64,000 nt of DNA from Hymenobacter plasmatis (GTDB taxonomy: Bacteria > Bacteroidota > Bacteroidia > Cytophagales > Hymenobacteraceae): positions 1 through 64,000 of the forward strand of contig NZ_JAJFAW010000030.1 of the NCBI RefSeq assembly GCF_020711255.1, in the 5' to 3' direction. Below, piece by piece: positions 25,446 through 33,836 of this stretch. Position 1 is the first letter of the stretch, and each line of letters opens with the position of its first letter. The translations under genes and the position numbers were made by a program. Below the pieces are notes generated by a model that saw only the letters and a list, made by a program, of their open reading frames with translations, ran no database searches and was not told the origin of the DNA.

Positions 25446-27737
25446 ATGTCTTCCCACCCTTTTGTGCCCTTTATGACCCCATACCTTTACGCTGTGCCCG
25501 TCCTGGGCATTTTTGCGCTGCTGTACACCTGGCTCCGTGCGGGTTGGGTGGCCAAGCAAGATGCTGGCGATGCGCGCATGACTACCATCGCTGGCTACAT
25601 TGCCGATGGGGCCATTGCCTTTTTGAAAGCGGAGTACAAAGTGTTGGCCCTGTTTGGGTTGATTGCTGGGGCCTTCCTTTTTTACTTGGGTACAACCAGC
25701 GGCAACTCCAGTCCCGTTATCGTCATCGCCTTCCTTATTGGGGGCGTATTCTCGGCCTTGGCAGGCTTCATAGGGATGAAAATTGCCACCAAGGCCAATG
25801 TGCGAACCGCTCAGGCAGCTAAGACTAGCCTAAGCACCGCGCTGAACGTGTCGTTTTCCGGCGGCTCTGTGATGGGCATGGGCGTGGCCGGCTTGGCCGT
25901 ATTGGGATTGGGCTCCTTGTTTATTGTGTTCTACAAGATGTTTGTGCCCAGCGGCCTAGCCAACGGCCAGGAGATGGAAAAGGCGCTGGAGGTGCTCACG
26001 GGCTTCTCGCTGGGAGCCGAAAGCATTGCCCTGTTTGCCCGCGTAGGCGGCGGCATCTACACCAAAGCGGCCGACGTGGGTGCTGACCTCGTGGGCAAGG
26101 TAGAAGCCGGCATTCCGGAGGATGACCCGCGCAACCCGGCCACTATCGCCGATAACGTGGGCGACAACGTGGGCGACGTGGCTGGTATGGGCGCCGACTT
26201 GTTTGGCTCCTATGTAGCTACCATTCTGGCTACCATGGTACTGGGCCGTGAGGTAACCGTAACCGGTGACCAGTTCGGGGGGCTTTCCCCGATTTTCCTA
26301 CCGATGGCTATTGCGGGCATGGGCATTATTGCCTCGCTCATCGGTATCCTTTGTGTACGAGTGAAGGAGGGCGGCAACGTACAAAGCGCCCTCAATACCG
26401 GTAACTATATTTCTGTTATCGTTTCGGCAGTTGCTTCTTACTTCTTGATTATGTGGATTCTGCCCCAGGGAAGCTTCACCATTCGCAATGTGTCGTTTGA
26501 TGCCAAGGGCGTGTTCTACGCGGTGGTAGTTGGCTTGGTGGTAGGTACTCTGATGAGCATCATTACGGAGTACTACACTGCCATGGGAAAGCGCCCCGTA
26601 AACAGCATTGTGCAGCAAAGCAGCACTGGCCACGCGACTACCGTTATCGGCGGTTTGGCCGTGGGTATGGAGAGCACGGTGCTTCCCATTTTGGTACTGG
26701 CTGCGGGCATCGTGTTGAGCTACGAAGCGGCTGGCCTCTACGGGGTAGCTATTGCTGCGGCTGGCATGATGGCAACCACGGCCATGCAGCTGGCGATTGA
26801 TGCCTTTGGCCCTATTGCTGACAACGCCGGTGGTATTGCCGAAATGTGCGAGCTGCCCAAGGAAGTACGCGAGCGCACTGACATTCTCGATGCGGTAGGC
26901 AACACGACGGCTGCCACGGGCAAGGGCTTTGCCATTGCTTCGGCAGCACTCACCTCGCTGGCGTTGTTCGCGGCCTTTATGGGCACGGCCAATATCACGT
27001 CCATTGATATCAGCAAGGCTCCCATTTTGGCCGGAGTGTTCATTGGGGCTATGATTCCGTTCATTTTCTCTTCGCTGGCCATTGCGGCGGTGGGGCGTGC
27101 GGCCATGGCCATGGTGCAGGAAGTGCGCCGCCAGTTCCGCGAGATTCCGGGCATCATGGAAGGCACGGGCCGTCCGGAGTACGAGAAGTGCGTCGCCATC
27201 AGCACGCAGGCGGCCATTCGGGAGATGATTTTGCCGGGTGCCATTGCGCTGCTCACTCCTATAATCGTGGGCTTCGGATGCCGGGGCCTGTTTTCGAATG
27301 CTTCTTCGGCCGAGGTGCTGGGTGGGCTGCTGGCCGGCGTGACGGTGAGCGGGGTGCTGATGGCCATGTTCCAGAGCAACGCCGGTGGAGCCTGGGATAA
27401 CGCCAAGAAGTCTTTCGAAAAAGGGGTGTTGGTGAACGGCGTGATGCAGTACAAAGGTTCGGACGCGCACAAAGCTTCCGTGACCGGTGATACCGTGGGC
27501 GACCCGTTTAAGGATACTTCCGGCCCGAGCATGAACATCCTCATCAAGCTGATGAGCATCGTGTCGCTGGTTATTGCCCCTCACATTGCTGAGAAAGGCG
27601 GAGAGCGGGGCATGGCCCCCATTAAACTCGAAGGGGAGCGTATCGAAACAGCCGTGCACCCGCATGTGCGCTATGCTGAAACTTTGGCCCCGGCTGCGGT
27701 TCGGATGATTTATACAGCCCTGCGCGAGGTACGATAA
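25446..27737 (+). CDS. hppA: Membrane-bound proton/sodium-pumping pyrophosphatase, K+-dependent type
   Basis: A 763-residue polytopic enzyme that hydrolyses pyrophosphate to pump cations across the inner membrane. The substrate motifs DVGADLVGKVE and DNVGDNVGDVAGMGADL are intact. The K+-dependence site reads GNTTAATGKG near residue 485, with Ala and Gly at the two diagnostic positions where K+-independent pumps have Lys and Thr, so it should need K+. Whether it pumps H+ or Na+ cannot be decided by eye. ATG 25446 is preferred to the TTG at 25425; ATG 25473 is also possible. A strong terminator follows. Confidence 0.9.
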   Translation: MSSHPFVPFMTPYLYAVPVLGIFALLYTWLRAGWVAKQDAGDARMTTIAGYIADGAIAFLKAEYKVLALFGLIAGAFLFYLGTTSGNSSPVIVIAFLIGGVFSALAGFIGMKIATKANVRTAQAAKTSLSTALNVSFSGGSVMGMGVAGLAVLGLGSLFIVFYKMFVPSGLANGQEMEKALEVLTGFSLGAESIALFARVGGGIYTKAADVGADLVGKVEAGIPEDDPRNPATIADNVGDNVGDVAGMGADLFGSYVATILATMVLGREVTVTGDQFGGLSPIFLPMAIAGMGIIASLIGILCVRVKEGGNVQSALNTGNYISVIVSAVASYFLIMWILPQGSFTIRNVSFDAKGVFYAVVVGLVVGTLMSIITEYYTAMGKRPVNSIVQQSSTGHATTVIGGLAVGMESTVLPILVLAAGIVLSYEAAGLYGVAIAAAGMMATTAMQLAIDAFGPIADNAGGIAEMCELPKEVRERTDILDAVGNTTAATGKGFAIASAALTSLALFAAFMGTANITSIDISKAPILAGVFIGAMIPFIFSSLAIAAVGRAAMAMVQEVRRQFREIPGIMEGTGRPEYEKCVAISTQAAIREMILPGAIALLTPIIVGFGCRGLFSNASSAEVLGGLLAGVTVSGVLMAMFQSNAGGAWDNAKKSFEKGVLVNGVMQYKGSDAHKASVTGDTVGDPFKDTSGPSMNILIKLMSIVSLVIAPHIAEKGGERGMAPIKLEGERIETAVHPHVRYAETLAPAAVRMIYTALREVR

Positions 27738-27780
27738 ACAGAACAGTGCCAGCTCAATTTTTAAGTTGAGCCGGTTCTGA

Positions 27781-27828
27781 TGGCCCAATAAAAAGGCTGC
27801 TCCCCGGAGTGGCCTTTTTATTGGGCCA
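27781..27828 (+). terminator. Intrinsic terminator after hppA
   Basis: A 17-bp perfect stem (TGGCCCAATAAAAAGGC with its complement) closes a 14-base loop; the T-rich tract lies inside the descending arm. A smaller hairpin (GCTCAA/TTGAGC) precedes it at 27752-27771. Confidence 0.8.
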
Positions 27829-27997
27829 TTTCGTGCTCAGGCGCGTTGGCTAGCACTCTTTGCATGGATGAGTTACGGTTCGTCGGCTTTGTAAAAACGA
27901 AGGTAAAGAAGCTGATTTCGGCTTTCTACAGGCCAACAGCGCACTTCATCCAATCCGTGAAAATTGGGCTGGCTAAGCGAATCCGTGGTTCAGACAG

Positions 27998-28005
27998 TAG
28001 CTTTG
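27998..28005 (+). promoter_or_regulatory. Possible -7 element of hpt (TAGCTTTG)
   Basis: Matches the Bacteroidota -7 consensus TAnnTTTG, 22 bases before the hpt ATG. No clear TTTG at -33, so support is partial. Confidence 0.35.
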
Positions 28006-28027
28006 TGGCTCATTCTCTTCGCGCCGC

Positions 28028-28567
28028 ATGGGTCACTCCCACATCACCATCCACAACAAAGCTTTTCGGCCGTACCTGTCGGCCTCCCGTTTGGATGAGG
28101 CCGTCGCCGGCCTGGCCGCTCGCCTCAGTGCCGATTATGCCGGGCGCCAGCCCTTGTTTGTGGTGGTGCTCACGGGGGCCTTTATGTTCGCCTCCGACCT
28201 GCTCAAGCGCATTACCGAGCCCTGCGAAATCGTCTTTATCCGGGTGGCCTCGTACGAGGGCACGGGCAGCAGCGGTGTGGTGCAGGAAATCCTCGGCTTG
28301 CGCGAAGACGTACAAGGACGCCACCTCATCCTGGTTGAGGATATCGTGGACACGGGTACTACCATCCACCACTTGCTGCCCAGTTTGTTGAGCAAAGGCC
28401 CGGCTTCGGTCGAGGTAGCCACCTTGTTTTTCAAGCCGGCCAGCCTGCGCCACCCGCTCGACCTGCGCTACGTGGCCCTGGAAATCCCCAACGACTTCGT
28501 GGTGGGCTATGGCCTTGACTACGATGGCCTCGGGCGCAATCTGCCCGATGTGTATGTGGCTGTGTAA
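28028..28567 (+). CDS. hpt: Hypoxanthine phosphoribosyltransferase
   Basis: A 179-residue purine-salvage enzyme that joins hypoxanthine or guanine to PRPP. The PRPP loop VEDIVDTGTT is near residue 100, the flexible-loop SYEGTGSSG lies before it, and the base-binding end FVVGYGLDYDGLGRNLPDVYV is complete. Length is normal for the bacterial enzyme. It is followed after 76 bases by adk, so two nucleotide-metabolism genes sit together. Confidence 0.92.
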   Translation: MGHSHITIHNKAFRPYLSASRLDEAVAGLAARLSADYAGRQPLFVVVLTGAFMFASDLLKRITEPCEIVFIRVASYEGTGSSGVVQEILGLREDVQGRHLILVEDIVDTGTTIHHLLPSLLSKGPASVEVATLFFKPASLRHPLDLRYVALEIPNDFVVGYGLDYDGLGRNLPDVYVAV

Positions 28568-28643
28568 CGGTCGCTTTGTTACCGATTGATTAACTTGCCT
28601 GAGTCTTCCCACCTCCCTCACTGCCTTCTTTCCTCCTTCTTTC

Positions 28644-29270
28644 ATGTTGAATATCGTGCTGTTCGGCCCGCCCGGTGCCGGTAAAGGAACCCAGAGTCAA
28701 AAGCTCATTGCCCAATACAACCTCGTGCACCTGAGCACCGGCGACCTGCTGCGGGCCCAGATAGCCCAGGGCACCGAACTTGGGCTAACCGCCAAAAAAC
28801 TGATGGACGAAGGCCTGCTGGTGCCCGATGAAGTGGTAATCGGCATGATAGGCTACGCTCTGCAGGCAAATAAGGAAACCGCCGGCGGTTTCATCTTCGA
28901 CGGCTTCCCGCGCACCGTGCCCCAGGCCGAGCGGCTCGACCAACTGATGGCCCAGCACAACAGCAGCATCAACTGCATGATTGCCCTTGAGGTAGCCGAG
29001 GAGGAACTGGTGACGCGCCTGCTGGAGCGCGGCAAAACCAGCGGCCGCCCCGATGACCAGGACGAAAGCAAAATCCGCCGCCGCGTAACGGTGTACAACA
29101 CCGAAACCGCCCAGGTAGCCGGCTACTATGCCGCCCAAAACAAATTCCACGCCCTCAACGGCATCGGTCCCATTGATTCCATCTTCAGCCAGATTTGCGC
29201 GATAATCGACCAACACAAAGCGCCTACCGCCGAGAGTCCCGCTCAGGCCACGCGCGAAGTGAAGGCGTAA
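28644..29270 (+). CDS. adk: Adenylate kinase
   Basis: A 208-residue enzyme for ATP + AMP to 2 ADP. The P-loop GPPGAGKGT (8-16), the AMP site STGDLLRAQI, FDGFPRT and the ATP-lid Arg residues (GKTSGRPDDQDE) are visible. The lid is the short form without the Cys4 zinc insert. It probably forms a cluster with hpt. The gene is followed by a palindromic intergenic repeat. Confidence 0.95.
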   Translation: MLNIVLFGPPGAGKGTQSQKLIAQYNLVHLSTGDLLRAQIAQGTELGLTAKKLMDEGLLVPDEVVIGMIGYALQANKETAGGFIFDGFPRTVPQAERLDQLMAQHNSSINCMIALEVAEEELVTRLLERGKTSGRPDDQDESKIRRRVTVYNTETAQVAGYYAAQNKFHALNGIGPIDSIFSQICAIIDQHKAPTAESPAQATREVKA

Positions 29271-29295
29271 GCACGTTTGTTACCAATTTCTAGTT

Positions 29296-29397
29296 GTCAT
29301 CCTGAGCGGAGCGAAGGACCTTGCCTCGGCGGTACGATTTGGCATTCAGCGCAAATCGTTCGGCTGGCAAAAGGTCCCTGCCTCTGCTCAGGATGAC
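29296..29397. repeat. Long intergenic hairpin repeat (TCATCCTGAGC ends)
   Basis: About 102 bp bounded by GTCATCCTGAGC and its complement, with further pairing inside (AAGGACCTTG/AAGGTCC). One of six related hairpins in the window. Lies between adk and obg. Confidence 0.75.
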
Positions 29398-29426
29398 TGT
29401 TTTTTTACTTTAATACCTCCCGCTTC

Positions 29427-30473
29427 GTGGCTTCCAATAACTTTATCGATTACGTTAAACTCATCTGCCGTTCGGGCAAAGGCGGGGCGGGCTCGCACCA
29501 CTTTTTCCGGGCCAAGGGCCTGCCCAACGGCGGCCCCGACGGGGGCGACGGCGGCCGCGGCGGCCATATCATCCTCGAGGGCAACTCGCAACTGTGGACG
29601 CTGCTGCACCTGCAGTACCAAAAGCACGTCTTTGCCAAAGACGGCGAAGGCGGCGGCGAGAACCTGCGCAGCGGCGCGCAGGGCGAAGACATCGTGCTGC
29701 AAGTGCCCCTGGGCACCGTAGCGCGCGACCCTGATGGCACCCACCTGCTGGAAATTACGGAGCATGGCCAGCGGCTTGTTCTCGTGCCCGGCGGGCGCGG
29801 CGGCTGGGGTAATGACCATTTCAAGAATTCCATCAACCAGGCGCCGACTTATGCCCAGCCCGGGGAGCCGGCCATCGAGGCCATCATCATTCTTGAACTG
29901 AAGCTGCTGGCCGATGTGGGCCTAGTAGGTTTCCCAAACGCAGGCAAAAGCACGCTGCTCTCAGTGGTATCGGCGGCCAAGCCCAAGATTGCCGACTACG
30001 CCTTCACTACGCTGGTGCCCAACCTGGGCGTGGTGGCCTACCGCGACTACAAATCCTTTGTGATGGCCGACATTCCCGGCATCATCGAGGGGGCGGCGGA
30101 AGGAAAGGGGCTGGGCACGCGCTTCCTGCGCCACATCGAGCGCAACTCCATGCTGCTCTTTATGATAAGCTGCGACAGCCCCGACATTGCGGCGGAGTAC
30201 CAGGTGTTGGTAAACGAGCTGGAGCAGTTCAATCCCGAACTGCTGGACAAGAAGCGCCTGCTGGCCGTCACGAAATCCGACATGATTGACGAGGAGCTGG
30301 AAGCGGAAATCCGCCAGACCCTCCCGACCGATATTCCTTCCATCTTCATCTCCAGCCTCACGAACAAGAACATTGTGCAGCTGAAGGACCTGATTTGGGA
30401 AGCCCTGCAGCAGACCCGTCGCGATGCGGCACCCGTGCGCCAGAGCTACCTCGAGGAAGACAGCCAAGCATGA
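29427..30473 (+). CDS. obg: Obg/CgtA ribosome-associated GTPase
   Basis: A 348-residue GTPase with the glycine-rich Obg fold (GGPDGGDGGRGGHI near residue 35) and a G domain with G1 GFPNAGKST (168-176), G3 DIPG near residue 214 and TKSD as G4. It acts in late large-subunit ribosome assembly. It starts at GTG 29427; no closer ATG fits the conserved N-terminus NFIDYVKL. It lacks the extra C-terminal OCT domain found in some species. Confidence 0.94.
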   Translation: MASNNFIDYVKLICRSGKGGAGSHHFFRAKGLPNGGPDGGDGGRGGHIILEGNSQLWTLLHLQYQKHVFAKDGEGGGENLRSGAQGEDIVLQVPLGTVARDPDGTHLLEITEHGQRLVLVPGGRGGWGNDHFKNSINQAPTYAQPGEPAIEAIIILELKLLADVGLVGFPNAGKSTLLSVVSAAKPKIADYAFTTLVPNLGVVAYRDYKSFVMADIPGIIEGAAEGKGLGTRFLRHIERNSMLLFMISCDSPDIAAEYQVLVNELEQFNPELLDKKRLLAVTKSDMIDEELEAEIRQTLPTDIPSIFISSLTNKNIVQLKDLIWEALQQTRRDAAPVRQSYLEEDSQA

Positions 30474-30668
30474 GCTCCTGCATAGTGCCCATGTAGCTAT
30501 GCTATTTGCTTGAGCATCGCGTAGCTGGTGAGTATGGGGTTGCCGCCCGTGAAGGAGGTGCCCTGTGCCACATTGGCAGCCAAGCACCCTTTGGCAAGTT
30601 CCTTGTGCCCGCAAGGTGACTAACCGGCTAACCCCGTGAAAAACCCTTTCCGACGAATATTCCCCAAA

Positions 30669-31244
30669 ATGGCTGACGAAAATAACCTGCCCCAGGACGA
30701 CAACCTGACCGTAGACCCCACTCATGCAGCTGGCGAAATGGCCGATGCCGATGGCGAAACCACGGGCGATGCCACGGCAACGGCCGCGCCACACGCCGAA
30801 GAGACGCGCACGGATGCTGAGCTGGCGGACCTGAAAGACAAGTACCTGCGCTTGGCCGCCGAGTTTGAGAACTACAAGCGCCGCACCACCAAGGAGCGGA
30901 TTGAGCTGTTCAAAACCGCTAACCAGGAGCTGATGACGGCCTTGCTGCCGGTGCTTGATGATTTCGAGCGGGCCCGCAATGCTACCCAGGATACCACCGA
31001 CGCCAACGCCGTTCGCGAAAGCCTCGACATTATTCAGAACAAACTGAACAAAACCCTGCAGCAAAAGGGTTTGACCGCCATGGACGCGAAAGGCGGCGAC
31101 TTTGATGCCGAATTGCACGAGGCCATCACTCAGATTCCGGCGCCCAGCGAAGCGTTGCGCGGCAAAATCGTGGACGTGGTGGAGCCGGGCTATTATTTGG
31201 GCGACAAGGTTATCCGTCACGCCAAGGTTGTGTTGGGGCAGTAA
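30669..31244 (+). CDS. grpE: GrpE nucleotide exchange factor
   Basis: A 191-residue co-chaperone that releases ADP from DnaK. An acidic variable N-terminus leads to the coiled coil (AELADLKDKYLRLAAEFENYKRRTTKE), and the C-terminal beta domain ends with GYYLGDKVIRHAKVVLG, the family signature. ATG 30669 is chosen; GTG 30636 is in frame and would give 202 residues. dnaJ follows 42 bases later; dnaK is not in the window. Confidence 0.92.
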   Translation: MADENNLPQDDNLTVDPTHAAGEMADADGETTGDATATAAPHAEETRTDAELADLKDKYLRLAAEFENYKRRTTKERIELFKTANQELMTALLPVLDDFERARNATQDTTDANAVRESLDIIQNKLNKTLQQKGLTAMDAKGGDFDAELHEAITQIPAPSEALRGKIVDVVEPGYYLGDKVIRHAKVVLGQ

Positions 31245-31245
31245 G

Positions 31246-31253
31246 TATCTTTG
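31246..31253 (+). promoter_or_regulatory. Possible -7 element of dnaJ (TATCTTTG)
   Basis: TAnnTTTG match immediately after the grpE stop and 33 bases before the dnaJ ATG. It could give dnaJ its own promoter; no TTTG at -33. Confidence 0.35.
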
Positions 31254-31286
31254 TAGAGATAGGCTCCCGATAATTTTTAGAAGAAG

Positions 31287-32423
31287 ATGGCTACCAAGCG
31301 CGATTATTACGAAATACTAGGCATTGCCAAAAACGCGGCGGGCGACGAAATCAAGTCGGCTTACCGCAAGATGGCCATCAAGTACCACCCCGATAAAAAC
31401 CCGGACGACCCGACGGCCGAAGACAAGTTTAAGGAGGCTGCCGAGGCTTACGAAGTTCTCAGCGACGGCGACAAGCGTGCCCGCTACGACCGGTTTGGCC
31501 ATCAGGGCATGGGCGGCAACAGCCACGCGCCGAACATGGAAGACATCTTCTCGCAGTTCGGCGATATTTTCGGAGGCGGCGGGGGCTTCGAGGGCTTCTT
31601 TGGCGGGCGCCAGGGCGGCGGGCGGCGCCAGCGCAAGGGCTCGAACCTGCGCATCAAGCTGAAGCTCGACCTGGAAGAAATTGCCAATGGCGTCGAGAAG
31701 AAAATCAAGGTGAAGCGCTACGTGGCCTGCCAGCCCTGCAGCGGCACCGGCGCCAAAAACGGCACGGAGCTGAAAACCTGCCAGACCTGCCAGGGCTCGG
31801 GCCAGACCAAGCGCGTGGTGAACACCATGCTCGGGCAGATGGTGAGCAGCAGCACCTGCCCCACCTGCAACGGCGAAGGCAAAACCGTGACCGCCACCTG
31901 CGACGTGTGCAAAGGCGAAGGCCGGCAGCTACACGAGGAAGTAATTCCCATCAACATCCCGGCGGGCGTGGCCAACGACATGCAGCTGAGCATGAGCGGC
32001 AAAGGCAACTTCCCCGAGCGCGGCGGCGTGCCCGGCGACCTGCTCATTCAGATTGAAGAGGAGCCGCACGAATTCCTGAAGCGCGACGGCAACAACATCA
32101 TGTTCGAGCAGTACATCTCCTTCGTGGATGCTGCTCTGGGGGCTAACCTCGAGGTGCCGACCATTGAAGGGAAAGTGAAAATCAAGGTTGAGCCGGGCAC
32201 CCAGCCGGGCAAAATCCTGCGCCTGCGCGGCAAAGGCATCAAAGACCTGAACGGCTACGGCCGCGGCGACCAACTCATTCACCTGAATGTGTGGACGCCG
32301 AAGCACGTGAGCAGCCAGGAGCGCGAGATTCTGGAGAAGCTGCGCGATTCGGATAACTTCGTGCCGCATCCCGGTAAGAACGAGAAAGGCTTCTTTGAGA
32401 AAGTAAAGGAGTATTTTGCCTAA
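31287..32423 (+). CDS. dnaJ: Chaperone DnaJ (type I, with zinc finger)
   Basis: A 378-residue Hsp40. The J domain has HPD at residues 34-36, followed by a G/F-rich linker (GGGGGFEGFFGGRQGG) and four zinc-binding CxxCxGxG repeats (CQPCSGTG, CQTCQGSG, CPTCNGEG, CDVCKGEG). The C-terminal substrate-binding domains are complete. It works with DnaK and with GrpE, encoded just upstream. A strong terminator follows. Confidence 0.95.
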   Translation: MATKRDYYEILGIAKNAAGDEIKSAYRKMAIKYHPDKNPDDPTAEDKFKEAAEAYEVLSDGDKRARYDRFGHQGMGGNSHAPNMEDIFSQFGDIFGGGGGFEGFFGGRQGGGRRQRKGSNLRIKLKLDLEEIANGVEKKIKVKRYVACQPCSGTGAKNGTELKTCQTCQGSGQTKRVVNTMLGQMVSSSTCPTCNGEGKTVTATCDVCKGEGRQLHEEVIPINIPAGVANDMQLSMSGKGNFPERGGVPGDLLIQIEEEPHEFLKRDGNNIMFEQYISFVDAALGANLEVPTIEGKVKIKVEPGTQPGKILRLRGKGIKDLNGYGRGDQLIHLNVWTPKHVSSQEREILEKLRDSDNFVPHPGKNEKGFFEKVKEYFA

Positions 32424-32466
32424 GCACCGTTTTAGGCAGCTTGCCTAAATGGACTGTTTGTTTGAT

Positions 32467-32503
32467 AAAAGCCCCGTCTGGCCCTTGGCCGGACGGGGCT
32501 TTT
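32467..32503 (+). terminator. Intrinsic terminator after dnaJ
   Basis: Stem AAAAGCCCCGTC with its complement GACGGGGCTTTT around a short loop, 44 bases after the dnaJ stop. The flanking A and T runs make it potentially bidirectional. Confidence 0.85.
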
Positions 32504-32651
32504 GCGTTTATCTGGGGTGTTTTGGGGCACAGTGATGGTCAGATGAGTAGGCCGTTACTTTGCCAGATAAGTTGGGCTGAAAATAAATTATTGAGCCGGT
32601 GTAATGCGTCGCTTGTTGGTGGCGATTAACTTTCTGAAACCATTGCTTCAC

Positions 32652-33161
32652 ATGCCTCCCACCGCGCCATCTGCCGATTTTGTTGCTGTGCTGCAGGAAT
32701 ACCAGCCGTTGGTGCGGCGCGTGGCCCGGCTCTACTGCCAGGATGCCGACGACCGGCAGGACTTGTTTCAGGAGATTGTGCTACAGCTCTGGCGGGCGTG
32801 GCCGCGCTACGTGCCGCACCCGGGCACCAAACTCAGCACCTGGCTCTACCGCATTGCCCTGAACGTGGCCATCTCCAACCTGCGCCAGCGTACCCGCCGG
32901 CCGGCGCCGGGCGAACTGGACGACGAGGCCCTGGCCGTAGCCCAAGCCCCCGACAATGGGCCCGATGCCGACGACCAGGCGGCCCTTTACCAAGCCATCA
33001 ACCGCTTGTCGGAGGTCGACAAGGCCTTCATTCTGCTTTACCTCGAAGACCGGCCCTACGATGAAATGGCCGACATTCTGGGCATCACCCAAAACAATGT
33101 GCGCGTGAAAATGCACCGCGTGCAGGAAAAGCTCCGCTCATTTTTACTCCACGCCGCCTAA
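32652..33161 (+). CDS. ECF-type RNA polymerase sigma factor
   Basis: A 169-residue sigma-70 family protein. Region 2 has DADDRQDLFQEIVLQLWRAWPRY with the DxxQE core-binding motif; region 4 has YDEMADILGITQNNVRVKMHRVQEKLR, a DNA-binding HTH. ATG 32652 suits the family; ATG 32604 would add 16 residues. Its stop overlaps the ATG of the following membrane-protein gene by one base, so the two are translated together and the partner may control it. Confidence 0.88.
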   Translation: MPPTAPSADFVAVLQEYQPLVRRVARLYCQDADDRQDLFQEIVLQLWRAWPRYVPHPGTKLSTWLYRIALNVAISNLRQRTRRPAPGELDDEALAVAQAPDNGPDADDQAALYQAINRLSEVDKAFILLYLEDRPYDEMADILGITQNNVRVKMHRVQEKLRSFLLHAA

Positions 33162-33787
33162 TGGAACTCGACGACCTCCGCCGCAAGTGGCAGCAGCCCG
33201 ACCCGGCCCATAGCCCAACTGTGAGCCCCGCCCAATGGGACGGCCTGCTGGCCCAGGAATCGGACAACCTGGTGGAAAAAATGCGTCGCAGCGCCCGCCG
33301 TGAGCTTTTCTTCACCAGCTGCTTTACCGTGCTGGCCGCCGTGGTGTTCTACCGCTACCGGCAGCCCATAGTGCATTTGCAGGTCTATCTGTTTGGGCCA
33401 TTGCTGGCCGTGCTGTACTACTACTTTTACCGCAAGCTGAAGATATTGAAGGCGATGGGCGGAGCGGAGGGGCACGTGCGGGGCCATTTGCAGCGCTTGT
33501 GCTCGGGCTTGCGCAATTTGCTACGCTTCTACTACCGCCTCACCATGGGCACCATCCCGGTAGCGGCCCTGCTGTGTTTGGTCATTATCATCAACATGGA
33601 AATTGCCCGGCCCGGCCCGTTTCGGGTGAAGGCCATGCTGGCGATTGGGGGCTTCATCCTGTACTGCCTCGGGGTGGGGTGGGTGATGGCCAAGGCCACG
33701 CCCAAGTACCTGCAAAAGCTTTATGGCCGGCATCTAGACCATCTCGAAGCAAACTTGCGCGAGTTAGGCGACGAACACACCGGTTGA
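33161..33787 (+). CDS. Four-helix membrane protein, putative partner of the sigma factor
   Basis: A 208-residue protein with a 50-residue soluble N-terminus (ELDDLRRKWQQPDPA), four hydrophobic segments (about 48-65, 70-88, 128-146 and 155-174) and a basic C-terminus. Its coupling to the sigma gene (TAATG overlap) suggests a membrane anti-sigma or sensor, but no zinc-binding anti-sigma motif is present. Similar sigma plus DLRxxWQ membrane-protein pairs occur in other Bacteroidota, as far as I recall; function unproven. Confidence 0.65.
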   Translation: MELDDLRRKWQQPDPAHSPTVSPAQWDGLLAQESDNLVEKMRRSARRELFFTSCFTVLAAVVFYRYRQPIVHLQVYLFGPLLAVLYYYFYRKLKILKAMGGAEGHVRGHLQRLCSGLRNLLRFYYRLTMGTIPVAALLCLVIIINMEIARPGPFRVKAMLAIGGFILYCLGVGWVMAKATPKYLQKLYGRHLDHLEANLRELGDEHTG

Positions 33788-33836
33788 TATTCGGCTCATT
33801 CTCCTACTTTTAACCCACCAACTAACTCTTTTTTCT

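Noticed and set aside
26298..27788. Long antisense ORF (about 496 codons) opposite the pyrophosphatase gene
   Set aside because: It is His- and Gln-rich, has no recognisable domain and mirrors a well-conserved gene on the other strand; a GC-rich shadow frame.
27846..28391. ORF overlapping the start of hpt in another frame
   Set aside because: Overlaps the conserved hpt reading frame; Ser/Pro-rich composition typical of a shadow.
29961..31220. Antisense ORF (about 419 codons) opposite obg and grpE
   Set aside because: Covers parts of two conserved genes and the gap between them; no protein features; shadow.
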